From Nitrospirota bacterium (GTDB taxonomy: Bacteria; Nitrospirota; JACRHL01): a DNA stretch of 64,000 nucleotides. The notes under the pieces were generated by a model. That model worked only from the letters and a program-made list of their open reading frames with translations. It searched no databases and was not told the DNA's origin. The translations under genes and the position numbers were made by a program. The stretch's first letter is position 1. The number at the start of each line of letters is the position of its first letter. Below, one piece after another: positions 28,609-37,844 of the stretch. The stretch covers positions 1 through 64,000 of the forward strand of contig JAOUMB010000007.1 in NCBI GenBank assembly GCA_029881725.1. The letters run 5' to 3'.

Positions 28609-28915
28609 ATGCCGATCGCGGGGGCGATTCTGGCGCCAGCGGTCCCATGCCCGGCTGCGAATCGGGCGATTTTGGCGTATCTGGCCCATGTGGCTTGAAT
28701 TCGATTCGCAAAAACAAGCGGTTACGAACCTGGTTCGCCATCGCCCAGGGGTGGGGGCGGGGGAGCGGAAGAGGGCCAATCGTGCGAATCCGCTTCGCAA
28801 ACGGCAAAGCTAAACCGTGACCCACGGTGGCACGCCGGTCATAACCGGCTGATGTTGCGATGGTTTTGGCCGTTTGTGGGCGGGGCGGGTTGGTTTCGCA
28901 AAAAATCGGCATGAA

Positions 28916-29206
28916 ATTCAGAACCGGTTGTTTTTGCGGGACAAAACGCGATTGTGGTTGCGAAGTGAAACACGGTGAAAAATAACGGTTATCGCGCTCA
29001 GAACCGGTTGAAAACGTTGGAAAAATATGGATTTGTGGTGGCGTTTCGCACCGTGGGTTTCGCATGTTCACGGTGATCCCGGAACGGAATATCAAGGGGT
29101 TCTGAGGGTGGGTAGCACGATCCGGGCGGTTGAAACGGGGAATTTTTGGAGAAATTTCAGAACCCGTTGAAAGTGTGGGAAAAAATTGGCTTTGTGGTGG
29201 TGGCGC
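28916..29206. repeat. Three diverged direct repeats in an AT-richer intergenic stretch
   Basis: ttcagaaccggttgtttttgcggg.. / ctcagaaccggttgaaaacgttggaaaaatatggatttgtggtgg / ttcagaacccgttgaaagtgtgggaaaaaattggctttgtggtgg. Confidence 0.65.
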
Positions 29207-29406
29207 GCGCACGGCGGTACGGGCTGTCGGAATGAGCATCCGCCGCGGATGGTGATGGCCTGGGGAGCAGGTGCTTTGGCTCCCTCACGGTTGGATCAGG
29301 GGGAGAGCAGGCGGATGATATGTAAAGTAATTCAATGTGTTACGACGGTTTCAGCCCCCCTCCCCAGCCGTTTCCCGCCACCGGACCCAATTGCCGCGCC
29401 AGCCAC

Positions 29407-29460
29407 GATCGCCGTGCGCGTAGCACCCGTGGTCGTGGAACCCGTGCGCGTAGCACTCGC
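29407..29460 (+). repeat. Dispersed REP-like repeat, copies D1 and D2
   Basis: atcgccgtgcgcgtagcaccc and cccgtgcgcgtagcactcgc. Confidence 0.65.
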
Positions 29461-29518
29461 ACGAGGCTAAGTTACCGGTGCGTTAACGGCTAGTAAGACA
29501 GATTATTACCGAACGGTA

Positions 29519-29543
29519 ACAAAAAAACCGGGGCCTCGCCGGT
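29519..29543 (-). terminator. Possible terminator of the TfoX-like gene
   Basis: aaaaaaaccgg...ccggt on +; reads ACCGG...CCGGTTTTTTT on -. Confidence 0.45.
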
Positions 29544-29647
29544 ATGCACGGCCCGGAAGGGGCTGGCCCATGGAAGCCCCTGTGGGAGGAGGGAAGGGGG
29601 CCGCGCCACGGGAAGGCGGGCGGATGGGGTGGCCTGCGTGGTGGATG

Positions 29648-29974
29648 CTATTTTGGCGGCAGGGTTTGGGCGAAGTTCACCCCGGCCCGGACCCAGCTTG
29701 CCAGCGCGGTGTCCTCGGAAACCCCTTCCGGGGCCACCATCACCCACCCCTTCATGGACTTTCCGGTGATGTTGAATTCCCGCACGTGGTCGTGGGACAG
29801 GGCGCCGTAGTACCGTTCCGGCCCCACGCGCACGATGAGGCTGTCCCTGAACACCCCGCAGGCGATGTGTCCGTTCACGGTAAACCCCACCCCGCCCATC
29901 ATCTTCAGTTCGGTCACCGGCTGGCCGGAAAGCACCTCCGCCAGCCGGGTGTAAAGGCCCTTGTCGTACGCCAT
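29648..29974 (-). CDS. TfoX N-terminal domain family protein
   Basis: LAEVLSGQPVTELKMMGGVGFTVNGHIACGVFRDSLIVRVGPERY... Confidence 0.85.
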   Translation of the reverse strand: MAYDKGLYTRLAEVLSGQPVTELKMMGGVGFTVNGHIACGVFRDSLIVRVGPERYYGALSHDHVREFNITGKSMKGWVMVAPEGVSEDTALASWVRAGVNFAQTLPPK

Positions 29975-30110
29975 GACCGCCCTCCGCCCAAAGCTAAAAA
30001 ATGGCGCGGGCGGGGGGTGAAGTCAAACGGGGTTTACCGGCAGGATATAAGCCGTCTCAGGGTGCCGGGATTGTGCACCGCAGGCTCAAATCGCGTAACG
30101 GGTACCGTGG

Positions 30111-31280
30111 CTATCTGGAAGTGGCCGCCGTCTCCGCCGGTCGCCGTGCGGCCACCAGTGCCAGGCCCAGCGCGATGACCGCCACCGCCGCGTTGGCGGC
30201 GAACAGGGCGGGGGCGCCCAGGGATTCGTACCAGGTGCCGCTCAGGTACATGCCCACGGTGAGCCCGGCGCCGAAACTGAGGGATGAATACAGGCTTTGC
30301 CCGGTGGCGCGCAGGTGCTCCGGCACCATGCGGTGGGTGTGGGTGACCGCCGCCACGTGAAACAGGCCGAAGGTGGCCGCGTGCAGCAGTTGCGCGGCGA
30401 TCAGCCAGCCAAGCTGGTGGGTGACGGCCAGAATTCCCCAGCGCAGCACGGTGAGCGCGAGGGCCGCAATCATCAGCCGCCGGGTGCCGAAACGGGACAG
30501 AATCGGCCCCGAATACATCAGCGCCGTCACCTCCGCCCCCACCGCCACCGCCCACAGCAGTCCGATGGTGCCGCGGCTGTAGCCCAGGTCTTCCAGCCAC
30601 ACGCTGTAAAAGCCGTACAGGGTGCCGTGACTGCCCTGCATCAGCATGCACACGGCATAAAAGGCCAGCACGTGGGGGGTGGACAGGAGCGCCCACAGGC
30701 CACCGGTGGGGGCGCCCTCCGGTTTTGCCTCGCTGTCGGGCAGCAGCCACATGCTCCACAGGTTGAAAGCGAGAAACGCCAGCACCGCCCACAGCACCAC
30801 GCGGCTGCCGGTCTGGTCCAGAACCGGACCCATCCCCAGCGAGGCGGCGATAAAGCCCACCGAGCCCCACATGCGCACCTTGCCATAGTCGATTTTCAGC
30901 CGGTCCACCATTTCCATGGCGGTGGCTTCCACCAGCGGCAGGATGGAACTGGTGCAGATGGAGTAAAGCACCATCACCAGCACGATGCCCCAGAAATCGC
31001 GCACCAGCAGCATGGCGGCAAAGGTGACCAGCGCGCCAATGCCCGCCCCGCGCAAAAACGGGCGGCGGGTGCCGTGGTGGTCCGCCAACCGCCCCCAGAT
31101 GCCGGGGGCCACCGTCTTCACCATCGGGTTGATGGCCATGATGATGCCGATTTCGTAGGGGGTCAGCCCCAGGTCCTTCAGGTACAGGGTCAGGTACGGC
31201 AGGATCACGCCGATCAGGCCAAAGTACCCCAGGTAAAACCCGGCCAGATTGCGAGGCTGCCCGCCCAGTCCTATGCGCAC
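30111..31280 (-). CDS. MFS transporter (MFS_1-like), probable GTG start at 31280
   Basis: 12-TM-like sequence, FYLGYFGLIGVILPYLTLYLKDLGLTPYEIGIIMAINPMVKTVAPGIWGRLADHHGTRRP; upstream in-frame extension is the repeat. Confidence 0.88.
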   Translation of the reverse strand: MRIGLGGQPRNLAGFYLGYFGLIGVILPYLTLYLKDLGLTPYEIGIIMAINPMVKTVAPGIWGRLADHHGTRRPFLRGAGIGALVTFAAMLLVRDFWGIVLVMVLYSICTSSILPLVEATAMEMVDRLKIDYGKVRMWGSVGFIAASLGMGPVLDQTGSRVVLWAVLAFLAFNLWSMWLLPDSEAKPEGAPTGGLWALLSTPHVLAFYAVCMLMQGSHGTLYGFYSVWLEDLGYSRGTIGLLWAVAVGAEVTALMYSGPILSRFGTRRLMIAALALTVLRWGILAVTHQLGWLIAAQLLHAATFGLFHVAAVTHTHRMVPEHLRATGQSLYSSLSFGAGLTVGMYLSGTWYESLGAPALFAANAAVAVIALGLALVAARRPAETAATSR

Positions 31281-31347
31281 GGCGATATCCGCTGCGCAGG
31301 TGCTCCGCCCAGTGCTCCGCCCAGTGCTACGCGCACGGCGATAGTTG
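31262..31347 (-). repeat. Dispersed REP-like repeat, copies E1 and E2, with 12-nt tandem gctccgcccagt between them
   Basis: cgcccagtcctatgcgcacggcgatatcc and cgcccagtgctacgcgcacggcgatagttg. Confidence 0.7.
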
Positions 31348-31467
31348 CTTCGCAAGGGGTGGCGAGTCTGCGGCTGGAGCGGGAACCCCCGTACATGGCG
31401 CATGGTGGAGGTCCGTCGCCTACCGGTTGCCGGTTACCCATGCGGATACCGAAACCCGCCGTGCGGG

Positions 31468-31875
31468 TTAGATGGAGGGGGTGTTTACGCGGGGTTTGCG
31501 GGCGCGGGGGGGGTGATTGCGGGAGTAGTCGCCCATGAGCGGCGTGGTGATGGCCAGCACGCGCCCGAATTCGTGTTCGGTCAGGTTGCCCACAAAGGTG
31601 CCGTCGGTCTGGTACAGCTCGGCGGGGGACGAGGAGGTCCAGATGACCATTACCGGGCGCTTGCCCGAAAACAGCAGCAGGGCGTCCGGGTCGTAGCCGA
31701 CCGCGTTGACCGTGGGCAGTTTTTCGAGCAGTTCCAGCTTGGCGGTGGTGGCGGGGTCGGTGCGGGCCTGCGACGGCAGGACGCCGCCGTAGTTGAGGCC
31801 GAGAATGACCGCAACGGTCAGCAGCAGTGCTGCCACCTGCGGTCCTCCTTCGTGATGGAATCGTGCCAGTCGCAT
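31468..31875 (-). CDS. Small membrane-anchored hypothetical protein
   Basis: VAALLLTVAVILGLNYGGVLPSQA TM/signal, then soluble domain; family not recognised. Confidence 0.65.
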   Translation of the reverse strand: MRLARFHHEGGPQVAALLLTVAVILGLNYGGVLPSQARTDPATTAKLELLEKLPTVNAVGYDPDALLLFSGKRPVMVIWTSSSPAELYQTDGTFVGNLTEHEFGRVLAITTPLMGDYSRNHPPRARKPRVNTPSI

Positions 31876-31938
31876 ACCTGCCTTTCGTATCGGCAGGACG
31901 GACGCTCCGCTTAAACGGGAGGTTAACGGTGGGCAATG

Positions 31939-33231
31939 TCACCGGCGGCTGGTGATCGGTTGATAATCGCGCTCGGTGGGGCCAGTGTACAACTGGCGGG
32001 GACGGCCGATCACGGAGTCCTTTTCCTTGATCATTTCCATCCAGTGGGAAATCCACCCCACGGTGCGCCCCAGGGCGAACATGACGGTGAACATGTTGGT
32101 GGGGATGCCGATGGCCTTGAGGATGATGCCGGAATAGAAATCCACGTTCGGATACAGCTTGCGCTCGATGAAGTAGTCCTCCTTGAGGGCCTTCTCCTCC
32201 AGGCGCATGGCCAGTTCCAGTTGGGGGTCGTCGATGCCCAGGGAGTCCAGCACCTTGTGGCAGGCATCGCGGATGATCACGGCGCGCGGGTCGAAGTTTT
32301 TGTACACCCGGTGGCCGAAGCCCATCAGGCGGAACGGGTCGTCCGCGTCCTCGGCGCGGTCGATGACCGTATCCACGTTTTCGATGCCGCCGATCTGGTC
32401 GAGCATTTTCAGCACCGCCTCGTTGGCGCCACCGTGAGCCGGTCCCCACAGGGTGCCGATGCCGGCGGAGATGCAGGCGAACGGGTTGGCGCCGGAGGAG
32501 CCTGCCAGACGCACGGTGCTGGTGCTGGCGTTCTGCTCGTGATCCGCGTGCAGGATGAATATCTGGTCCAGCGCCTTGGCCACCACCGGATTCACCTCGT
32601 ATTCCTCGGCGGGCACGCCAAAGGTCATGCGCAGGAAGTTTTCGGCATAGCCCAGCTTGTTGCTCGGATAGAGGAACGGCTGTCCGTGGAAGAACTTGTA
32701 GCTCCAGGCGGCGATGGTGGGCATCTTGGCGATCAGGCGGTGGGCGGAAATCTCCCGGTGTTCCGGGTTATGGATGTCCAGCGAGTCGTGATAGAACGCG
32801 GACAGGGCGCCCACCACGCCGACCATCACCGCCATGGGGTGGGCGTCGCGGCGGAAGCCGTTGTAAAAATTCTTGAGCCCCTCGTGGATCATGGTGTGGC
32901 GGGTGATGCTTTCGCGGAATCCGGCGAACTGCTCCGCGGTGGGCAGCTCCCCGTACATCAGCAGGTAGCACACCTCCAGATGGGAGCTGTGTTCGGCCAG
33001 CTGCTCGATGGGATAGCCCCGGTACAGCAGCACGCCCTTTTCACCGTCGATGAAGGTGATCTTGCTTTCGCAACTGGCGGTGGCGAGAAAGCCGGGGTCG
33101 AAGGTGAACACGCCGGCCTGACTGTACAGCTTGCGGATGTCCACCACTTTGGGGCCCAGGGTGCCGGGATACACCGGCAGTTTCACCTGCTTGCCGTCCT
33201 CCAGGTGGAGGGAGTAGCTCTCCTCGCTCAT
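31939..33231 (-). CDS. gltA: Citrate synthase (type II)
   Basis: [70 protein letters not shown]. Confidence 0.97.
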   Translation of the reverse strand: MSEESYSLHLEDGKQVKLPVYPGTLGPKVVDIRKLYSQAGVFTFDPGFLATASCESKITFIDGEKGVLLYRGYPIEQLAEHSSHLEVCYLLMYGELPTAEQFAGFRESITRHTMIHEGLKNFYNGFRRDAHPMAVMVGVVGALSAFYHDSLDIHNPEHREISAHRLIAKMPTIAAWSYKFFHGQPFLYPSNKLGYAENFLRMTFGVPAEEYEVNPVVAKALDQIFILHADHEQNASTSTVRLAGSSGANPFACISAGIGTLWGPAHGGANEAVLKMLDQIGGIENVDTVIDRAEDADDPFRLMGFGHRVYKNFDPRAVIIRDACHKVLDSLGIDDPQLELAMRLEEKALKEDYFIERKLYPNVDFYSGIILKAIGIPTNMFTVMFALGRTVGWISHWMEMIKEKDSVIGRPRQLYTGPTERDYQPITSRR

Positions 33232-33534
33232 CGGGTATTCACCTTCCGTGTGTTTCCCGCCCGCTCGTGTGGGCGGCGCCAGATGTCCCAAACCGGGGGG
33301 GCCGTTCCGTAGCCCCGGTCCGCCGGTTCTTCTTTTTCGACGGGTTGCGCCCCGTGCATGAGTCATTTTGCCCGCAGCCGCTCATCTCCGCCAGTCCCAC
33401 GGGAGGAATTTACGGCGGGCGGGGGCTTTTAACGCCCGTTCGGCGGGCAATCTCCTTTCGAACCGGCGCGCAACACGGTATGCTTACTCTTTTCCCTGCT
33501 GAACGCGGGGCCTGTCTGTAAGGAACCCCACCGC

Positions 33535-36500
33535 GTGATTTTTCCCGAAAATGTTTTCCGCGTCACCACCCTTCGCAAACGGTTCGGCGACGTCTATCTG
33601 GGGCGGGGCGTGCGCCTGTTCCAGGGGGGAAAGGTGCGTCTGGAGGAGGAGTCCGCCGGGCAGGTGACCCTGTTTGTGAATGACGGCGCTGGGTCCATGG
33701 TGCAGGTGACCCTTACCGATGGCGAGGTGCAGAGTACCTGCCCCTGTTCCCGCCGCAGCCGGTGCGAACACCGGGCGGCGGCCATGCTGTGGCTGGCCGA
33801 GCGGCAGCGCAGTGGCGGCGTGGCGGCGCTGCCGTGGCAGGTGGCCCTGCACCGGGGCATGGGCCGCATGGAGAGCGCGGCGGCCCTGCGCTCGTCGCGC
33901 CCGTGGCTGGTGTTCCGCCTGGAACTGGAGGATGACGGGGCGCCGCTGATTACCCCGGAACGGGCGGAAGTGACCACCCGTGGCCTGCGCCGCACGCCGT
34001 TTCCGCTGGTGGCCGGATGGACCTCCGACCCGCTCGATCCGCGCCCGGAATTTATCACCGCGGATGACATGCTGCTGTGCCGCCGCCTGCGCCAGTGGCC
34101 GCAGGAGAAGGGCACCCGCGCCCGGTCCTCCGCGCGCATGGCGCCGCCCACCGGCGAGCGGCACGGGCTGCTGCGCGAGATGGCCGCGCGCGGAATCCTG
34201 TATCTGGACGATGCGGAAACCCCGTTGACGGAAGGGCCGTCCCACCCGCTGGCGCCGGAGGTGACGCCGCTGGGCGACGGCGCCTACCGGTTGCACGTGG
34301 GACCGCATCCGGGGCAGGTGATTGCCGCCGAGCCGCCCCTGTATCTGGCCGGGGACCGCATCGGGCCGCTGCTGACGCCGTTTTCCGGTGTGCTGATGGC
34401 CGACCTGGCGCGCCGCCCGGTGGACATTCCCGCCGCCGACATGCCCGAGTTCGCCGCCCAGTGGCTGCCCCGGCTGACCGCCCGCGGGCCGGTGACCCTG
34501 CCGCCGGAACTGGTGCCGAAAGTGGTGGAGGGGGAAGCGCCGGTGGCGGTGCTGACCCTGTCGGACGGGGGCGGAGAACTGCTGCTGCGGCTGGAATTTG
34601 CCTATGGGGAGGCCCCCCCGGTGGGCGCCGGCGCCACCGGCGATCCGCTGGCGGTGGTGGACGGCCGCCCGGTCTCCTACCGGCGCGACCCGCAGGCGGA
34701 GACGGTGCTGGCCCTGCGTCTGGCCACTCCCGCCACCCTGGGCATGGCCGCACCGGTGCCGGTGGAGTTGGGGCTGTGGGCCCTGTCCGGCGACGATGCC
34801 TGTGATTTTCTGCTGCTGGAACTGCCCACCCTGTCGGCGGAGGGGTGGCGTGCTTTTGGAGAGGCCTCGCTGGCCGAGCACCGGGTGTACCGGGGCAGCG
34901 GCCGGGTGAACACCCGGGTGCGCTCCGGCATCGACTGGTTCGACCTGGAGGTGAGCACCGATTTCGACGGCACCGAGATGCCCGCCGCCACCCTGCTGGC
35001 CGCCGCCCAGGCCGGGCGCCGGTATGTGGCGTTGCCGGACGGCCGGGTGGCGCGGATTCCGGACTGGATCCGCAGCCACGCGCCGGAACTGGAGGAGGCG
35101 GGGCTGGATAAGGACGGCCCGGCCCGTCTTACCCGTTTCCAGATGCCCCTGCTGACCGGGTTGACCGGGGATTCCGACCTGACCGCCGACGATCGTTTTC
35201 ACCATGCGATGGAGCGGTTGCGGGGCCTGTCCGGCCCGCCGGAGGCGCCGGTTCCGGCGGGACTTCAGGCCACCATGCGCCCCTATCAGCGGGAGGGACT
35301 GAGCTGGCTGGAATTTTTGCGCTCCTGCGGTTTCCACGGCATCCTGGCCGACGACATGGGACTGGGCAAGACCCTCCAGGTCATCGCCCTGCTGCTGCTG
35401 GAGAAGGAACGCGGCCACGCCACCCTGCCGTCCCTGGTGGTGGTACCCACCAGCCTGATCTTCAACTGGGTGCACGAGCTGAAACGCTTTGCCCCGTCCC
35501 TCACCGTCGCCGTTTGGCACGGGCCGGACCGCTACCGCTCCGAGTCGGAGCTGCCCAAGGCCGATCTGGTGCTGACCAACTACGCCCTGGTGCGGCAGGA
35601 CATGGACCTGCTGGAGGGCATGGGGTTCCACTATCTGATACTGGACGAGGCCCAGTACGTGAAAAACCCGGATTCCCAGGTGAGCCGCGCGGTGCGCGCC
35701 CTGACCGCCCGTCACCGGCTGGCCCTCACCGGCACCCCGATGGAAAACCACCTGGGGGAGGTGTGGGCCCAGTTCGCCTACCTGATGCCCGGACTGCTGG
35801 GCAGTCACACCCACTTCCGGCGCCGCTTCGGCGGGCCCATCGAGCGGGGCGATGTGGAGGCCGCCGAGGCGCTGTTTGCGCGGGTGCGGCCGTTCATTCT
35901 GCGGCGCACCAAGGGGCAGGTGGCCCAGGACCTGCCCGAGCGGGTGGAGACCACCCTTTTCTGTCGCCTGGAGGGGGAGCAGATGGCCCTGTACGAACAG
36001 GTGCGCGACCGGCTGCGGGCGCAGGTGGCCGAGGCCATCGACAAACGTGGTCTGGCGGCCTCGCGGCTCACCATCCTGGACGCCCTGCTCAAGCTGCGCC
36101 AGGTGTGCTGCCACCCGGAACTGCTGCCCGCTTCCGTTTCCGGCGGCATCACCCAGTCGGCCAAGATGGACCTGTTCATGGAATTCGTCACCGAGGCCAT
36201 CGAGGAGGGGCACCGGGTGCTGGTGTTCAGCCAGTTCGTGACCATGCTCAAGATTCTGCGGCGGCGCCTGGACGCGGTGCAGGTGCCGTACGCCTATCTG
36301 GACGGGCGCACCCGCGACCGGGAGGCCCGGGTGCGGGCGTTTCAGGAGGACGCCTCCATCCCGCTGTTCCTGATCAGCCTCAAGGCGGGCGGCACCGGCC
36401 TCAACCTGACCGGGGCCGACTATGTGGTGCACTTTGACCCGTGGTGGAACCCGGCGGTGGAGGCCCAGGCCACCGACCGCACCCACCGCATCGGCCAGAC

Positions 36501-36675
36501 CCGCAAGGTGTTCTCCTACAAGCTGATCGCCGAGGGCACGGTGGAGGAGAAAATCCTCGCCCTGCAGGAAAAGAAGCGCGCCCTGGCCGGGGCCCTTTTG
36601 GGAGAGGGCAAGGACCTGGGCGGACAGCTTTCGGTGGATGACCTGGAGCAGATTCTGGGCGCCCTGGCATCGTGA
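33535..36675 (+). CDS. SNF2-family DNA/RNA helicase with N-terminal SWIM zinc finger (GTG start)
   Basis: SWIM CPCSRRSRCEHRAAAML; MRPYQREGLSWLEFLRSCGFHGILADDMGLGKTLQVIA; DEAQ; LTGTPMENHLGEVWAQF; THRIGQTRKV. Confidence 0.95.
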   Translation: MIFPENVFRVTTLRKRFGDVYLGRGVRLFQGGKVRLEEESAGQVTLFVNDGAGSMVQVTLTDGEVQSTCPCSRRSRCEHRAAAMLWLAERQRSGGVAALPWQVALHRGMGRMESAAALRSSRPWLVFRLELEDDGAPLITPERAEVTTRGLRRTPFPLVAGWTSDPLDPRPEFITADDMLLCRRLRQWPQEKGTRARSSARMAPPTGERHGLLREMAARGILYLDDAETPLTEGPSHPLAPEVTPLGDGAYRLHVGPHPGQVIAAEPPLYLAGDRIGPLLTPFSGVLMADLARRPVDIPAADMPEFAAQWLPRLTARGPVTLPPELVPKVVEGEAPVAVLTLSDGGGELLLRLEFAYGEAPPVGAGATGDPLAVVDGRPVSYRRDPQAETVLALRLATPATLGMAAPVPVELGLWALSGDDACDFLLLELPTLSAEGWRAFGEASLAEHRVYRGSGRVNTRVRSGIDWFDLEVSTDFDGTEMPAATLLAAAQAGRRYVALPDGRVARIPDWIRSHAPELEEAGLDKDGPARLTRFQMPLLTGLTGDSDLTADDRFHHAMERLRGLSGPPEAPVPAGLQATMRPYQREGLSWLEFLRSCGFHGILADDMGLGKTLQVIALLLLEKERGHATLPSLVVVPTSLIFNWVHELKRFAPSLTVAVWHGPDRYRSESELPKADLVLTNYALVRQDMDLLEGMGFHYLILDEAQYVKNPDSQVSRAVRALTARHRLALTGTPMENHLGEVWAQFAYLMPGLLGSHTHFRRRFGGPIERGDVEAAEALFARVRPFILRRTKGQVAQDLPERVETTLFCRLEGEQMALYEQVRDRLRAQVAEAIDKRGLAASRLTILDALLKLRQVCCHPELLPASVSGGITQSAKMDLFMEFVTEAIEEGHRVLVFSQFVTMLKILRRRLDAVQVPYAYLDGRTRDREARVRAFQEDASIPLFLISLKAGGTGLNLTGADYVVHFDPWWNPAVEAQATDRTHRIGQTRKVFSYKLIAEGTVEEKILALQEKKRALAGALLGEGKDLGGQLSVDDLEQILGALAS

Positions 36676-36851
36676 TCCGTATTTTTGCCTAAACCGGGCA
36701 AACCGGTTAACGTAAGGTCTGGGGTTCGGGGTCCGTCGAGGGGGACGGTCCGGGTGGGGTCCGAGTGCGTTCAACTCAGGCACACAGGGGTGCTCATGGC
36801 CCTTCCACCCATGGAAGTCCAGCCGTGACGCGCGACCGCGAGGGGGAGGGA

Positions 36852-37844
36852 GTGACGTCCAGACACCGTGCGCGCGGCGGCGCCCGATTGCGTGTGGCCG
36901 CCTTTGCGCTTTTTTCCGGCCTGCTGTTCGGGCTTTCCGGCTGTCACGAGGAGGAGGTCGGTGCCCTGCGCGTGGGCACCAACGTGTGGCCCGGTTACGA
37001 ACCCCTCTATCTGGCCCGCGGACTCAACTATCTCGGCCATCGGGTGCGGCTGGTGGAATACGCTTCCGCCACCCAGGTCATGCGCGCCTTCCGCAACGGC
37101 GCCATCGATGCCGCGGCGCTCACCCTGGATGAATCGCTGCAACTGATCGATCACGGGCAGAACGTGGAGGTGGTGCTGGTGATGGACCAGGCCCCCGCCG
37201 CCGGGTCCATCGTGACCCATGGGAAACGGGCCAGCGTTGCCGCTCTGAAGGGGGGCCGCGTGGGGGTGGAGGGGACCGCCCACGAAGGGTATCTGCTGGC
37301 CCGTGCGCTGGATCAGGCGGGCTTGTCCGTGGACGACGTGCACATCGTACCGTTGACCGCCGAGGAGCATGAACGGGCCTTCATCGAGGGCCGCGTGGAC
37401 GCGGTGGTGACCGTGGAGCCGGAGCGCGGGCGCCTGCTGGAACTCGGTGCCGTGCCGGTATGGAACAGCGCGGAAATTCCGGACCCGATGCCCGGACTGA
37501 TGGTGGTGCGCAGCGAGGCCCTGCCCCGCTACCGGCACCACCTGAAAACGCTGCTGGACGGCTGGTTCCGCGCCGTGCGGTATCTGCACGAGTACCCCGA
37601 TGACGCGGCGGAGCGCATGCAGCGCCGGCTGCGGGTGCCGCTGGAAACCATGCCCGGCCTGCTGCAAACGGCGGTGTACCCGGACCGGAACGAAAACCTG
37701 CGCCTGCTGGACGACACGGATTCGCCGCTGCACCGTGCCGCCGGGACCGTGGCCGGACACATGACCGCCTACCGCCTGATGGTGCGCGAGGGCGCCACCG
37801 GAGTGCGCCTGAACGCCGCGCTGCTGAAGGACATGCGGCCATGA
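36852..37844 (+). CDS. NitT/TauT-type periplasmic substrate-binding lipoprotein (start uncertain)
   Basis: LLFGLSGCHEEEVGALRVGTNVWPGYEPLYLARGLNYLG...; ATGA overlap with the downstream kinase. Confidence 0.85.
   Translation: MTSRHRARGGARLRVAAFALFSGLLFGLSGCHEEEVGALRVGTNVWPGYEPLYLARGLNYLGHRVRLVEYASATQVMRAFRNGAIDAAALTLDESLQLIDHGQNVEVVLVMDQAPAAGSIVTHGKRASVAALKGGRVGVEGTAHEGYLLARALDQAGLSVDDVHIVPLTAEEHERAFIEGRVDAVVTVEPERGRLLELGAVPVWNSAEIPDPMPGLMVVRSEALPRYRHHLKTLLDGWFRAVRYLHEYPDDAAERMQRRLRVPLETMPGLLQTAVYPDRNENLRLLDDTDSPLHRAAGTVAGHMTAYRLMVREGATGVRLNAALLKDMRP

Noticed and set aside
28496-29239. 247-aa minus-strand ORF in the repeat-rich intergenic island
   Set aside because: Biased composition created by the degenerate repeats (recurrent FPTFSTGSE); no start context or known domain, so treated as non-coding or decayed
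28527-29460. Possible CRISPR array
   Set aside because: Repeats are irregular in spacing and orientation, diverged, and no cas genes are present
33484-36783. 1099-aa minus-strand ORF antisense to the SNF2 helicase
   Set aside because: Low-complexity Gln/His/Gly/Arg shadow ORF; + strand is an unambiguous helicase
36852-37844. Component of a complete ABC importer
   Set aside because: No permease or ATPase gene adjacent; coupled to a kinase instead
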